64,000 nucleotides of DNA from NCBI GenBank assembly GCA_003370465.1, contig QQTG01000002.1, positions 1-64,000 of the forward strand. Reading direction: 5' to 3'. Below are positions 1 to 9,281 of this stretch, in pieces. The stretch's first letter is position 1, and the number at the start of each line of letters is the position of its first letter. A model generated the notes under the pieces. The model was not told the DNA's origin and did not search any database. It saw only the letters and a program-made list of their open reading frames with translations. The translations under genes and the position numbers were made by a program. This stretch comes from Kangiella sp. HD9-110m-PIT-SAG07. GTDB lineage: Bacteria > Pseudomonadota > Gammaproteobacteria > Enterobacterales > Kangiellaceae.

Positions 1-498
1 AGTGCTCTGAGTGTTTTTGCTGACGAAGTATCGAAGTTGCCGTTAGCAGACATTGCGGAGAACATGAATGAACTGTTAGAAAACGCTAACACCTTTATTA
101 CCTCCACCGATTTAGATTCCAGTTTACAAAAATTCAATGAAACCATTAGTCGTTATCGAGAAGTTGCGGAGACTTTTAATACTGAAATCAAACCTGTCGC
201 TGATGAGTTTAAGCAAACCATGGATGAGTATGAGAAGCTGGCGAAGCAGTTAAATGGAAAAGTCCCAGCGCTAGTGGAAAGTTTGGAGAGTAGCTTTAAT
301 GGGTTAGAGGCTGTTTTGACCGATACCCAGAAATTGGTCAATTCAATGGAGCATTCTTATGGCCAAGATTCAGAGTTGCAGTATCAACTGAATCAAACTC
401 TTGAGGAGTTATCTAAGGCCGCACACTCCATAAGAGTACTCACTGATTATATTGAGCGTCATCCCGAAGCATTGATTTACGGTAAGGACCAACAATGA
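1..498 (+). CDS. pqiB: PqiB-type MCE protein, C-terminal part (5' end outside window)
   Basis: The reading frame is open from the first base, so this is the tail of a longer gene. The visible 165 residues are rich in heptad-like helix, as in the C-terminal helical part of MCE-domain lipid-transport proteins. They end in a 'YIERHPEALIYG' stretch typical of the PqiB C-terminus. Known family role: an inner-membrane-anchored, periplasm-spanning tube moving lipids between membranes. The stop overlaps the start of the next gene by 4 bases (ATGA), and that gene encodes the PqiC-type lipoprotein usual in this operon. The N-terminal MCE domains are not visible, so a PqiB paralogue such as YebT cannot be fully excluded. 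Confidence 0.85.
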   Translation, partial: SALSVFADEVSKLPLADIAENMNELLENANTFITSTDLDSSLQKFNETISRYREVAETFNTEIKPVADEFKQTMDEYEKLAKQLNGKVPALVESLESSFNGLEAVLTDTQKLVNSMEHSYGQDSELQYQLNQTLEELSKAAHSIRVLTDYIERHPEALIYGKDQQ

Positions 499-1070
499 GA
501 TATGTACTGATTACCTTTATTATAGCGGCTTCGTTGCTTGTCAGCGGCTGCTCAACCCGTTCGCCAAACTCAAACTTTTACTTGTTGGAGAACGAGCTGA
601 GCAAGACAGAGCGAACAGGTAGTCTACGAATTGGACTGGGGCCAGTGACCGTGGCGGATTATTTACAAAAGCCACAGATAGCCATTCGTACTAAAACCAG
701 TCAGATTAAATTTTCTGAGTTCGACCGCTGGGCATCGGATTTAAGAGGGCTGATCATTAGCTCACTTCAGCATGACCTCGCCAATCAGTTAGATACGGAT
801 AATGTATTTGAGTATCCTTGGCGCCGGTCTGATAATATTGATTATGTTGTGCAGCTCGATATCAAGCGGTTTGATGCCAGTTTTGATGAATCTTCGGCTT
901 ATTTAGAGGCTAAAATGGTGCTGACGAGTCGGGAAGGGCAATCCATGGCGAGGTCGTTTGCCATTACCGAAAGTTTGAGCGATAACTCTTATGCTGCCGC
1001 TGTATCCGCGGAACGCCGTCTGTTAGAACAACTAGGTCAGCAAATTGCTGCCATCATTAAGCAACGCTAA
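495..1070 (+). CDS. pqiC: PqiC-type outer-membrane lipoprotein (ABC-type transport auxiliary component)
   Basis: This 191-residue protein starts with a lipoprotein signal: hydrophobic stretch, then lipobox 'LVSGC' with the acylated Cys near residue 19. The body fits the PqiC/YmbA (DUF330) family, including 'NFYLLE' after the signal and a '...FDRWASDLRG' segment. Known role: outer-membrane partner of the PqiB tube. It overlaps pqiB by 4 bases, implying translational coupling. No strong terminator follows; 1078-1110 can form a weak stem (TAGCC/AGGCTA). Confidence 0.87.
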   Translation: MRYVLITFIIAASLLVSGCSTRSPNSNFYLLENELSKTERTGSLRIGLGPVTVADYLQKPQIAIRTKTSQIKFSEFDRWASDLRGLIISSLQHDLANQLDTDNVFEYPWRRSDNIDYVVQLDIKRFDASFDESSAYLEAKMVLTSREGQSMARSFAITESLSDNSYAAAVSAERRLLEQLGQQIAAIIKQR

Positions 1071-1149
1071 TCTTGCTTTTTTAGCCAAAGCCCCAATTTT
1101 AGGCTAATAGCTATCGCATTAGCCTGTAAATCTCGTTAAAATCACTGGC

Positions 1150-1178
1150 TTGCGAAACGAATTTGCCTGACCTATCTA
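1150..1178 (+). promoter_or_regulatory. possible sigma70 promoter for glnS
   Basis: TTGCGA (1150-1155), a 17-base spacer and TATCTA (1173-1178) lie about 70 bases before the glnS start. This is a match by eye only, and the -10 is weak. Confidence 0.3.
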
Positions 1179-1246
1179 AAGTAGGCTTAGGCGCACAAGC
1201 CTGTGGCTTGATTTAATCAACTTGATACTGTGTGAGCAATTCCAAT

Positions 1247-2929
1247 ATGTCTGAGACAAATTCAACGGAAAAAACCACTGAAAATTCAACACCGACCAAC
1301 TTTATTCGTAACAAGATCAACCAAGATCTTGCTGAGGGTAAAAATGATGGTCGTGTACACACGCGTTTCCCGCCAGAGCCAAACGGCTACCTGCACGTGG
1401 GTCACGCCAAGTCGATTTGTTTAAATTTCGGGATTGCTGAAGATTACCAAGCGCCTTGTAACTTACGCTTTGATGATACGAATCCTGCCAAAGAGAGCGA
1501 AGAGTTCGCACGTTCGATTCAAGACGATGTCAGCTGGCTAGGGTTTGAGTGGGATGGGGAAGTACGCCATTCTTCGGACTATTTTGACGACTTATACAAC
1601 TTCGCAGAAGAATTAATCCAAAAAGGCTTGGCTTACGTGGATGAACAGCCGGCAGAAGATATTGCGAAAAACCGCGGTAACTTTCAAACCCCAGGTAAAG
1701 ATAGCCCTTATCGCGAGCGTGCTGCGGAAGAGAGTTTAGAGCAGTTTCGTAAGATGAAAACTGGCGAGTATGCAGACGGTCAGATGGTGTTACGCGCCAA
1801 AATTGATATGTCGCACCCTAATATGCTGATGCGTGACCCAGTGTTGTACCGTATTCGTCGTCTACACCATATTCGCACTGGTGATAAGTGGTGCATCTAT
1901 CCGATGTATGATTTCACGCACTGTATTTCAGATGCCATTGAAAATATTACACATTCGCTGTGTACGCTTGAGTTTGAAGTTAATCGCCCGCTGTATGATT
2001 GGGTTTTGGATAACATCAATGCTCCTTCGCGACCTCAACAAATTGAATTTTCGCGTCTAAATTTAGCTTATACCATTACATCTAAGCGTAAACTGACCCA
2101 GTTAGTGGACGATGGCAAAGTGGATGGCTGGGACGATCCTCGTATGCCAACGATTGCAGGTATGCGTCGTCGAGGCTATACGCCACAGTCGATCCGTGAT
2201 TTCTGTAAAGCGGTTGGTATCAGTAAAGTGAATAGCGTTAGCGATATGACGTTGCTTGAAGATGCTGTTCGTAACCATTTGAACGATACGGTTGAGCGTC
2301 GTATGGCGGTGTTAGATCCGATTAAGGTGGTCATTACTAATTATCCAGAAGATAAAGAAGAAATACTTCAGGGCATGAACCACCCTAAGATCGAAGAGAT
2401 GGGGACTCGTGATCTACCTTTTACGCGCGAATTATACATCGATCGTGCCGACTATCGTGAAAGCGCCAATAAGAAGTACAAGCGCTTGGTTAAAGATGGC
2501 GAAGTACGTTTGCGTAATGGTTATGTGATCCGTGCTGATGAAGCGATTTTGGACGATAACGGTGAGGTGAAAGAGCTTCGTTGTACTTACGATCCTGATA
2601 CCTTGGGTAAAAATCCAGAGGGGCGAAAGGTTCGAGGCGTGATTCACTGGGTATCGGCTAAATATGCAAAAGAAGCCACGGTACGCTTGTATGATCGTCT
2701 GTTTAATGTACCAAATCCGGGCGCTATGGACGATTTTAACGAAGCTTTGAACCCTGATTCTTTAACGGTGATTAAAGCTATGGTTGAGCCGAGCGTGGCT
2801 GAGGCTAAGCCTGAGACTCGATTCCAGTTTGAGCGAGAGGGTTATTTTACGACTGATCGCTACGAACATGACGCCGACAACCTTATTTTGAATCGTACGG
2901 TAACCCTGAGAGATTCTTGGAACGGATAA
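1247..2929 (+). CDS. glnS: glutaminyl-tRNA synthetase
   Basis: Charges tRNA-Gln with glutamine in the cytoplasm. The 560-residue product has the class I 'HIGH' motif as HVGH (about residues 50-53, in '[15 protein letters not shown]') and a KMSKS-type 'SKRKL' near residue 280. Length and N-terminus ('PTNFI...[14 protein letters not shown]') match E. coli GlnS (554 residues). An in-frame GTG at 1232 would add five residues. ATG 1247 is preferred because it gives the MSE- start seen in the family, though neither start has a convincing Shine-Dalgarno. A strong terminator follows at 2972-3006, so the gene is probably monocistronic. Confidence 0.98.
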   Translation: MSETNSTEKTTENSTPTNFIRNKINQDLAEGKNDGRVHTRFPPEPNGYLHVGHAKSICLNFGIAEDYQAPCNLRFDDTNPAKESEEFARSIQDDVSWLGFEWDGEVRHSSDYFDDLYNFAEELIQKGLAYVDEQPAEDIAKNRGNFQTPGKDSPYRERAAEESLEQFRKMKTGEYADGQMVLRAKIDMSHPNMLMRDPVLYRIRRLHHIRTGDKWCIYPMYDFTHCISDAIENITHSLCTLEFEVNRPLYDWVLDNINAPSRPQQIEFSRLNLAYTITSKRKLTQLVDDGKVDGWDDPRMPTIAGMRRRGYTPQSIRDFCKAVGISKVNSVSDMTLLEDAVRNHLNDTVERRMAVLDPIKVVITNYPEDKEEILQGMNHPKIEEMGTRDLPFTRELYIDRADYRESANKKYKRLVKDGEVRLRNGYVIRADEAILDDNGEVKELRCTYDPDTLGKNPEGRKVRGVIHWVSAKYAKEATVRLYDRLFNVPNPGAMDDFNEALNPDSLTVIKAMVEPSVAEAKPETRFQFEREGYFTTDRYEHDADNLILNRTVTLRDSWNG

Positions 2930-2971
2930 GGTAGGTCGCTGATTTATAAGGTGTTTTTTTAAAATCAGATA

Positions 2972-3006
2972 AAAGAAAGGCCAACCCGCAGGTTGGCCTA
3001 TTTCTT
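2972..3006 (+). terminator. intrinsic terminator after glnS
   Basis: Stem AGGCCAACC (2978-2986) pairs with GGTTGGCCT (2991-2999) around a 4-base loop. It is flanked by A-rich sequence upstream and TTTCTTT downstream. Confidence 0.85.
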
Positions 3007-3278
3007 TATGACTAACAACTCTTTAAACAACTTTGGAAATTTACAAAGAAGTCATTCCTAGACTGGGCTTTGTATCGTGTATTTCCAATAACACTTTTCA
3101 CAACAAATTTTTACAACAAATTTAAATTTCTACAACAAAGAAATCTTTACCTTTCATTAGTTTAGTCCCCACTTTTTACAAATAGTTCAAACAAATAGTG
3201 ATAAATTCGGTTGGAACATTTTCCTAACAGCGGTACTCTAAGTGTCATACACCCAAGTTATTGATATTGTGAGTGATT
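3007..3278. other. AT-rich gene-free stretch before the AsmA gene
   Basis: With the glnS terminator this is a 349-base gap. It contains three copies of ACAACAAA (at 3100, 3113 and 3132) and a possible promoter for the AsmA gene: TTGGAA, 17-base spacer, TACTCT, ending near 3239. No RNA gene or ORF with a ribosome binding site was seen. Confidence 0.4.
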
Positions 3279-5132
3279 ATGAAACGTTTATTTAAATGGA
3301 TTTTAGGTCTTTTAGGCACATTTGTTGCTCTAATTTTGGTACTAGGCATCGTTGCTGTGATTTTTTTCAACAGCGATGAGCTTAAAAATCAACTAGTTAA
3401 GAAGGTTAAAGCTGAAACTAGCGCTGATTTAGTGATTGAGCAGGAGCTTTCGTTAGGTTTTTTCCCATGGCTTCAGGTTGAGACGGGTGGCGTTATTCTT
3501 TCGCAACCAGAGAGCTTCAAAAGTAATAAAAATTTGATGAAAGTGGATCAAGTAGCCGCGAGTATCAAGTTGATGCCGTTATTCAGTGGTGATATTGAAG
3601 TCGGCTCGGTTGAGTTATCGGGAGCAGAGTTAAACCTGATGCGTGATAAAAGCGGGCGCTCAAATATTGAGGCGCTGGTTAACGCCGAAGCAAAACAAGC
3701 TGAAGCTGTTAGTGATGAAACGACAGACACAGAATCGTCGGAGCCCGGTGCTTTAAGCTTGGATAGCTTATCGTTAAAAGACTTTACTCTAAACCAGTTT
3801 GATTATGGCGGAAAACTTAGCCAAAGTTTTCATTTAACCAGTTTGACCGTCGATGACTTTAAACCTGAGTCAACCACTCTGGTATCCGCTAAAGGTTCTT
3901 TGCAGGCTGGCGAGACACAGTCTGAGTGGGGGTTGTCTGGCGACTTGTGGGTTGGTAGTGATTTTAAACAGTTTAAAGTGAGTAAGCTTAATGCTGAATT
4001 AGACGGTTTAAGCGAGCAGTTACAAACTATCGGCTTAACGGGTAACCTCGAACTTAGCATGGAGGAGAAAACCACCAAGCTACAGCATCAGGGTAATGTT
4101 GATCTCAATGGTCAGCCTATAAATATTCAGTTGAACGCTGGTTTTAGTACTTTTAAAGATATTGACGTCAAGTTGAGTACTGAGCGGTTAGATTTAGAGA
4201 ACTTTTTAGCGGCAACAGGTGGCGAGAAAGCGCCGAAACAATCTGAAGTTGCTGATTTATCACCAGTCGCTGACTTTTTAAAACGCGCTCGAATCAAAGG
4301 TCAATTAGATGTTGGTCAACTGATACTTAAGAACGCGACGTTCAACAATGTCTCAGCTAACTTACGTAATAAAGGTACGACGCTTTTCTTAGATCCATTT
4401 AAAGCGGATGCATTTCAGGGACATATGGAGACCATTGCAAGTGTCAATTTTGCGTCCCAGCCGCTAGCGCTTTCGGTACAGCCTGACTTCGACAATATCC
4501 AGATCGGTGATTTGCTTGCAGCGTTTTTTGAGCTGGATAAGTTATCAGGTCTGGGTGAATTGGATCTTGATATGAAAACCAAAGGCGCTGATGTGAAACA
4601 GATGCTGCAGAACCTGAATGGTACTGGTAACTTGACTTTAAGTGATGGTGCATTCAATGGTATTGATATTGAGAAGTTGATTCAGTCTGGATTGAGCCTT
4701 AAGTCGCTGAATAAAGAAAATTACAGCGGCAAAACTAACTTTGCGAACTTAAGCAGTAACATTAAAGCGAACCAGGGGTTAATCGAGCTACCGGATTTTA
4801 AACTGAACTCTCCTGTGTTTGATCTAGTCGGTAAAGCATCGACTAATGCGAATCAAGAAAGCCTCGCGGGTAACTTCCAGTTAATATTAAAAGGTAAGCT
4901 TAAAGAAGTGGTTGAGCAGAAATACCCTAAGCTTAAGGATAAGAAGCTTCCTTTTGAACTGAAAGGAACTTGGGCTGAACCGAAAGCGAGTATTGATATT
5001 GAAGCCATGTTAAAAGCTGAGTATCAAGGCAAGATTGATGAGAAGAAAAAAGAACTTGAAGATAAAGCTAAAGATGAGCTGAAAGATAAGCTCGGTGATA
5101 TTTTCAACCGAAAAAAAGGTAAAGACCAGTAA
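3279..5132 (+). CDS. AsmA family protein
   Basis: This 617-residue protein has one N-terminal membrane anchor (about residues 5-30, LGLLGTFVALILVLGIVAV) and a long beta-rich periplasmic body. AsmA-type features include 'GFFPWLQVETGGVILSQPE' and a C-terminal 'LNGTGNLTLSDGAFNGIDI' block. The last 40 residues are Lys/Glu-rich. Known family context: AsmA-like proteins are bridge-like, thought to act in phospholipid transport or outer-membrane assembly. ATG 3279 is taken as the start; the upstream in-frame GTG (3273) would add two residues. Lies 58 bases before an exported DUF4097 protein, possibly co-transcribed. Confidence 0.88.
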   Translation: MKRLFKWILGLLGTFVALILVLGIVAVIFFNSDELKNQLVKKVKAETSADLVIEQELSLGFFPWLQVETGGVILSQPESFKSNKNLMKVDQVAASIKLMPLFSGDIEVGSVELSGAELNLMRDKSGRSNIEALVNAEAKQAEAVSDETTDTESSEPGALSLDSLSLKDFTLNQFDYGGKLSQSFHLTSLTVDDFKPESTTLVSAKGSLQAGETQSEWGLSGDLWVGSDFKQFKVSKLNAELDGLSEQLQTIGLTGNLELSMEEKTTKLQHQGNVDLNGQPINIQLNAGFSTFKDIDVKLSTERLDLENFLAATGGEKAPKQSEVADLSPVADFLKRARIKGQLDVGQLILKNATFNNVSANLRNKGTTLFLDPFKADAFQGHMETIASVNFASQPLALSVQPDFDNIQIGDLLAAFFELDKLSGLGELDLDMKTKGADVKQMLQNLNGTGNLTLSDGAFNGIDIEKLIQSGLSLKSLNKENYSGKTNFANLSSNIKANQGLIELPDFKLNSPVFDLVGKASTNANQESLAGNFQLILKGKLKEVVEQKYPKLKDKKLPFELKGTWAEPKASIDIEAMLKAEYQGKIDEKKKELEDKAKDELKDKLGDIFNRKKGKDQ

Positions 5133-5138
5133 ACCCTT

Positions 5139-5175
5139 TTGCTACCGTTTGCATCAAAAGAGTAAATGGTAGCAA
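5139..5175 (+). other. stem-loop between asmA-like and DUF4097 genes
   Basis: TTGCTACC (5139-5146) pairs with GGTAGCAA (5168-5175). The stem extends through GTTT/AAAT (one G-U pair) to about 12 bp with a 13-base loop. There is no U-run, so it is unlikely to be a strong terminator; it may be a processing or stability element. Confidence 0.5.
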
Positions 5176-5190
5176 TAATTGAGGTGTAAA

Positions 5191-5958
5191 ATGAATACAG
5201 TGCAAAAATGGTTGGGTGTGGTTTCAGCAGTTGCCGTAGGCTTCGCTTCGGTAGCGATTAAGGCTGATGAAAGCAAAAGTTTTTCGGAAACTTATGAGTT
5301 TGCCAAATACGGTAGTATTAACTTAGATAATATTAACGGTAACATTAGCGTTTCAGGTTGGGATAAAAACGAAATCTTACTTGAGTACACAGTTACCGCA
5401 GATGATGCTGACGATTTGAAAAATATCAAAGTGGAAGTCGACCATAGCGAAGACGATTTTGATGTTGAGGTGGACATTGATTCGGGAGGCTTCATGAGCT
5501 GGGGTGGAAATTCTGGCGAGGTTTCTTTCGAGTTGAAAGTGCCAGCAGGCGCGACGCTAAACTCTATCGAGTCAGTGAATGGCAATATCAACATCTCTGG
5601 CGTTTCTGGAGAGATTAAAACTGATACCGTTAACGGTAAAATTGTGATTAAGAACGTTGCTAATGACGCTAAGTTCGGCACTGTAAACGGCAACGTTGAA
5701 GTTCACGTGGATAAATTGAGCAGCTCTAGTCGCTTGAAAGGTGACAGTGTTAACGGCGATATCGAAATCTATTTGCCTGAAAATGATGGTTTTGAGTTAA
5801 AAACAGACACGGTTAATGGTGACTTAAGTAACGAATTTGGCATTGCGGTCGATGAAGGCGAATATGTCGGCGCCGATATGGAAGGAACCTATAAGAACGG
5901 TGGCGCTAGCCTTAAGTTTGACACTGTTAACGGTGATATCGAGGTTAATAAGAAGTAG
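5191..5958 (+). CDS. exported DUF4097-type beta-strand repeat protein
   Basis: This 255-residue protein has a Sec signal peptide (residues 1-25, cleavage likely after 'AIKA'). The mature part resembles the DUF4097/DUF4098 putative adhesin family. A 'xVNGxI/V' motif recurs at about residues 49, 130, 148, 166, 188, 209 and 247, often 18-22 residues apart, which suggests a beta-solenoid or stacked sheet. ATG 5191 is chosen over an in-frame TTG at 5179 because GAGGTG (5181-5186) sits in front of it. The product is very acidic (many Asp/Glu). Precise function unknown; localisation is periplasm or surface. Confidence 0.82.
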   Translation: MNTVQKWLGVVSAVAVGFASVAIKADESKSFSETYEFAKYGSINLDNINGNISVSGWDKNEILLEYTVTADDADDLKNIKVEVDHSEDDFDVEVDIDSGGFMSWGGNSGEVSFELKVPAGATLNSIESVNGNINISGVSGEIKTDTVNGKIVIKNVANDAKFGTVNGNVEVHVDKLSSSSRLKGDSVNGDIEIYLPENDGFELKTDTVNGDLSNEFGIAVDEGEYVGADMEGTYKNGGASLKFDTVNGDIEVNKK

Positions 5959-5978
5959 TTTGCTTTTAGAACCTAGAA

Positions 5979-6007
5979 CAAAAAAGCGGCTTAATCGCCG
6001 TTTTTTT
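5979..6007 (+). terminator. intrinsic terminator between convergent genes
   Basis: A run of A, then GCGGC, TTAAT and CGCCG (stem CGGC 5987-5990 with GCCG 5997-6000), then seven T. The A- and T-runs on both sides allow it to work in both directions, serving the DUF4097 gene and the methyltransferase gene. Confidence 0.75.
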
Positions 6008-6040
6008 GTGTCTTTGATTTATGTTTTTATGTGACTTAGT

Positions 6041-6676
6041 TTATCTTTGCAAAATTGCGGTGTCTTTGCCCGGAAATTCGAGACGATAACCAAAATAATC
6101 TGCAATCCAATGAAAGGTCGCTTCTGAGAAAAAGCAGATATGAGTCAGATCATTCTTATAATGCCAACCTTTAAAGGCCTCTAATGATGTTGGACGTTTT
6201 GTCATAATACCCAAGTAGGCATTAGGTCGCAGGAGTGAGTGTAGCAATTCTAGCTCTCTTCTGGGCTGATTGAAGTGTTCTATAACTTCTGTACAGGTAA
6301 TAAAATCATACCGTTGCTCAAGGACACTGTCATTGCTCTGGTAATACAGATCATAATTGGTGACCTTAAACCCTTGAGCTTCTAACATTGGCTGGATGGT
6401 CGGGCCTGGCCCACAGCCAAAATCCAAACCTGTAGCTCCCTGGGTTAGCTTCCGAGTCAGTGGAGTGAGCAACTTATTGAGAAACTGTTGATAACCCTCA
6501 TCTTGGGGTGAGTTTTCATGCAAATCATAGATTCGTTTTTCATCGTGTTGATTTAAGTGAAATTTTGATGGGACAAAAATCAGCTGACAGTCATTGCAAA
6601 GTTGATAGCACCTTCGGTTATCTTGTAAATAATGCTCGGTTTGGCTGGAATAGCAAAGAGGGCAAGCGATAGTCAT
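6041..6676 (-). CDS. class I SAM-dependent methyltransferase with N-terminal zinc-ribbon-like Cys pairs
   Basis: This 211-residue protein begins with 'CPLC' (residues 5-8) and 'CNDC' (about 27-30), a likely zinc ribbon. A Rossmann methyltransferase domain follows, with motif I 'GLDFGCGPGPT' near residue 83 and a 'TCTEVIEHF' segment near 128. This arrangement is common in uncharacterised methyltransferases, some acting on rRNA, tRNA or small molecules; the substrate cannot be read from the sequence. It is divergent from uup, with only 43 bases between the starts. Confidence 0.85.
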   Translation of the reverse strand: MTIACPLCYSSQTEHYLQDNRRCYQLCNDCQLIFVPSKFHLNQHDEKRIYDLHENSPQDEGYQQFLNKLLTPLTRKLTQGATGLDFGCGPGPTIQPMLEAQGFKVTNYDLYYQSNDSVLEQRYDFITCTEVIEHFNQPRRELELLHSLLRPNAYLGIMTKRPTSLEAFKGWHYKNDLTHICFFSEATFHWIADYFGYRLEFPGKDTAILQR

Positions 6677-6719
6677 GATTTTACGTTAAAATGTCCCAAA
6701 ATTTTTATGATGTATTTTA

Positions 6720-8609
6720 ATGTCTTTAGTTACTTTACAACAAGTTGAGGTCGGCTACGGCGGACCAGCACTGCTTAATAAGGTTGATTTCACTATCGAG
6801 CCGGGCGAACGAATCTGTATTATTGGCCGAAACGGGGTAGGAAAGTCAACGTTATTAAAAGTGGTGAATCGCGAAATCATTCCAGATGATGGCTCTTTGC
6901 GCTTCCAGGAAGGGGTGAAAGTTGCCAAACTAACCCAAGAAGTACCCTCCGGGACTAAAGGTTCGGTCTTTGAAGTGGTTTCTTCTGGGCTCGGCCATGT
7001 TGGTGAGTTGTTGCAACAATTTCGTCATCTCAGCACTAATGTTGATGAGGCGTCGCTCGATAAAATGGCGCGAGTTCAACATAAAATTGAGGCAGAAGAT
7101 GGCTGGGCGATGGATCAGAGAGTTCAGTCGGTTATTAACCGCCTCGGACTGGATGCTGATGTTGAGTTTGAGGATTTATCTGGCGGAATGAAGCGTCGTG
7201 TATTATTGGCGCAAGCATTGGTCGAGCAGCCGGATGTACTGCTACTGGATGAGCCGACTAACCACCTGGATATTGAGTCGATAGAATGGCTTGAAGGTTT
7301 TCTAAAAGCTTATAAAGGCAGTATTCTCTTTATTACCCACGACAGACGTTTCTTAAAAAGTTTAGCAACTCGCATCATTGAGATTGATCGCGGTCAGCTA
7401 ACGTCATGGCCGGGTAATTACGATAATTATTTACGCAGAAAAGAAGAGCGATTAGCTGCGGAAGAAAAGCAGAATAGTGAGTTTGATAAGAAGCTGGCAC
7501 AGGAAGAAACGTGGATTCGCCAAGGAATTAAAGCGCGACGTACCCGTAATGAAGGTCGTGTTAGGCGCTTAGAAGCGGCTCGGAAGGAACGCTCGGAACG
7601 TCGAAATCTTATTGGTAATGTTGATATGAAGGCTCAACAAGCTGAAGTATCGGGTAAGAAAGTGATTGAAGCGACGGGTATTAGCATGAGCTATCAAGGA
7701 CGCCAACTGATTGATGACTTTTCAACCTTAATTATGCGCGGCGACAAGATTGGTATTGTCGGGCCGAACGGTTGTGGTAAGTCGACGTTAATTAAGATCT
7801 TACTCGAAAACTTACAACCTGAGCAGGGCACTGTGAAGTTGGGTACTAAACTGGATATCGCTTACTTTGATCAGCATAGAGCACAGTTGGATGAATCGAA
7901 ATCTGCTATGGATAATGTGTCCGATGGTAAGGATATGATGGTCATCAACGGTAAAGAGCGTCACGTGATCAGCTATATGCAAGACTTTTTGTATACTCCC
8001 GAGCGTGCTCGAGCACCGATTACAGCCTTGTCTGGAGGCGAGCGAAATCGTTTATTATTAGCCAAGATTTTGGCGAAACCATCGAACTTATTGATTCTGG
8101 ATGAGCCGACCAATGACCTGGATATTGAGACGCTTGAACTGCTGGAAGATATGCTAGAAAACTATAGCGGTACTATGCTGTTGGTGTCTCACGACCGTGA
8201 TTTTATTAATAACGTGGTGACGAGCTCAATCGTCTTTGAAGGAAATGGTCAGGTGAATGAGTACGTGGGCGGTTATGATGACTGGCTACGTCAGCGAGAC
8301 TTAAAGCAAGCGAAGCCATCAAGCAAAGCCAAGTCTGGAGCAAAGGCATCGAATGAAAAGCCTCGAGCAAAATCTGCTAAACTCAGCTATAAGGATCAAC
8401 GCGAGCTTGAGAAGTTACCAGCCGATATTGCGGAGGTTGAGCAAAAAATCGAACAAGTTCAAGAAACGATGGCCTCACCAGATTTTTATCAGCAGGAGAG
8501 TGACAAAATTACTCAGACTAACGCTGATTTAGAGGCTTTAGAATCGAAGCTGGAACAGTATTTCGAGCGCTGGGAAGAGCTTGAGGCGATGAAGGAAGGG
8601 CTCGAGTAA
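6720..8609 (+). CDS. uup: ABC-F family ATPase Uup
   Basis: Soluble protein of 629 residues with two ABC ATPase domains and no membrane segments. Walker A motifs are 'GRNGVGKST' (about residue 35) and 'GPNGCGKST' (about 347). Signatures are 'LSGGMKRR' (about 152) and 'LSGGERNR' (about 436), and both Walker B regions read 'LLDEPTN' or 'ILDEPTN'. A charged linker separates the domains, and a C-terminal coiled coil (about 560-629) follows an Ala/Lys-rich linker, as in Uup. Known role: ABC-F proteins act at the ribosome, and Uup also influences transposon excision and branched DNA intermediates. Confidence 0.95.
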   Translation: MSLVTLQQVEVGYGGPALLNKVDFTIEPGERICIIGRNGVGKSTLLKVVNREIIPDDGSLRFQEGVKVAKLTQEVPSGTKGSVFEVVSSGLGHVGELLQQFRHLSTNVDEASLDKMARVQHKIEAEDGWAMDQRVQSVINRLGLDADVEFEDLSGGMKRRVLLAQALVEQPDVLLLDEPTNHLDIESIEWLEGFLKAYKGSILFITHDRRFLKSLATRIIEIDRGQLTSWPGNYDNYLRRKEERLAAEEKQNSEFDKKLAQEETWIRQGIKARRTRNEGRVRRLEAARKERSERRNLIGNVDMKAQQAEVSGKKVIEATGISMSYQGRQLIDDFSTLIMRGDKIGIVGPNGCGKSTLIKILLENLQPEQGTVKLGTKLDIAYFDQHRAQLDESKSAMDNVSDGKDMMVINGKERHVISYMQDFLYTPERARAPITALSGGERNRLLLAKILAKPSNLLILDEPTNDLDIETLELLEDMLENYSGTMLLVSHDRDFINNVVTSSIVFEGNGQVNEYVGGYDDWLRQRDLKQAKPSSKAKSGAKASNEKPRAKSAKLSYKDQRELEKLPADIAEVEQKIEQVQETMASPDFYQQESDKITQTNADLEALESKLEQYFERWEELEAMKEGLE

Positions 8610-8690
8610 GTCTTTAGAAAGATGTAATTCCTTCAAATGTCAGCCAGTTAGGTAGAAGGCAGGTAGGCGGATAGACAGTAGGGTGGTGGT

Positions 8691-9272
8691 ATGTCACAAG
8701 ATGATTTTGATTTATTTAAGAAAGAGTTAGGCGGCGTAAAACCGATCAAAAACGATCGGGTTAACTTGCACCAGCCGAGCGATGAACCTTCTTTGTCACA
8801 ACTTGCCCGCCAGGAAGCTGCGCTTGGTCGTAAGCCAAATCATGACCCTAACTATCTAACCACAGATTTTATTGAACAGGTCGAGCCAAACTCATGGCTT
8901 GAGCACAAAAAGTCGGGTGTACAGGACGGTGTTTACAAAAAATTGAGGTTGGGTAAGTATGATATACAGGCTCATACAGATTTGCATCGCCTGACTGTGA
9001 AAGAAGCTCGGGATGAAGTCTTCTATTTTATTAAAGCCTGTGTCAAACGCGGGAAGCGGATGGTATTAATCACTCACGGTAAAGGTGAGCGAAGCGTACC
9101 GCAAGCTGTGTTAAAGAGTCATGTGAACCACTGGCTCCAGCAACATGATTTAGTCATGGCTTTCCATAGCGCGCAACAAAAGCATGGTGGTTTAGGTTCG
9201 GTTTATGTGCTTTTAAAGAAAAATGAGTTGGAAAAGCAGTTAAACCGAGAAGCCTACAATAAAACGATTTAA
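8691..9272 (+). CDS. smrA: Smr-domain protein (SmrA-like, putative DNA/RNA nuclease)
   Basis: The 193-residue protein has a charged N-terminal half and a C-terminal Smr domain (about residues 95-185). Hallmarks are a 'DLHRL' version of the LDLHG motif, 'THGKGERS', and 'KHGGLGSVYVLLKKN'. Smr domains are nicking endonucleases or RNases related to the MutS2 C-terminus. The start is preceded by a GGTGG-type ribosome site. A small unknown gene follows 9 bases later and is probably co-transcribed. Confidence 0.88.
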   Translation: MSQDDFDLFKKELGGVKPIKNDRVNLHQPSDEPSLSQLARQEAALGRKPNHDPNYLTTDFIEQVEPNSWLEHKKSGVQDGVYKKLRLGKYDIQAHTDLHRLTVKEARDEVFYFIKACVKRGKRMVLITHGKGERSVPQAVLKSHVNHWLQQHDLVMAFHSAQQKHGGLGSVYVLLKKNELEKQLNREAYNKTI

Positions 9273-9281
9273 GGATTGAGC

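Noticed and set aside
1232-1246. GTG start of glnS five codons upstream
   Set aside because: ATG 1247 gives the family N-terminus; no ribosome site favours the GTG, though it cannot be excluded.
5292-5693. 133-codon ORF antisense to the DUF4097 gene
   Set aside because: Composition mirrors the repeat codons on the other strand; no start signal or family resemblance.
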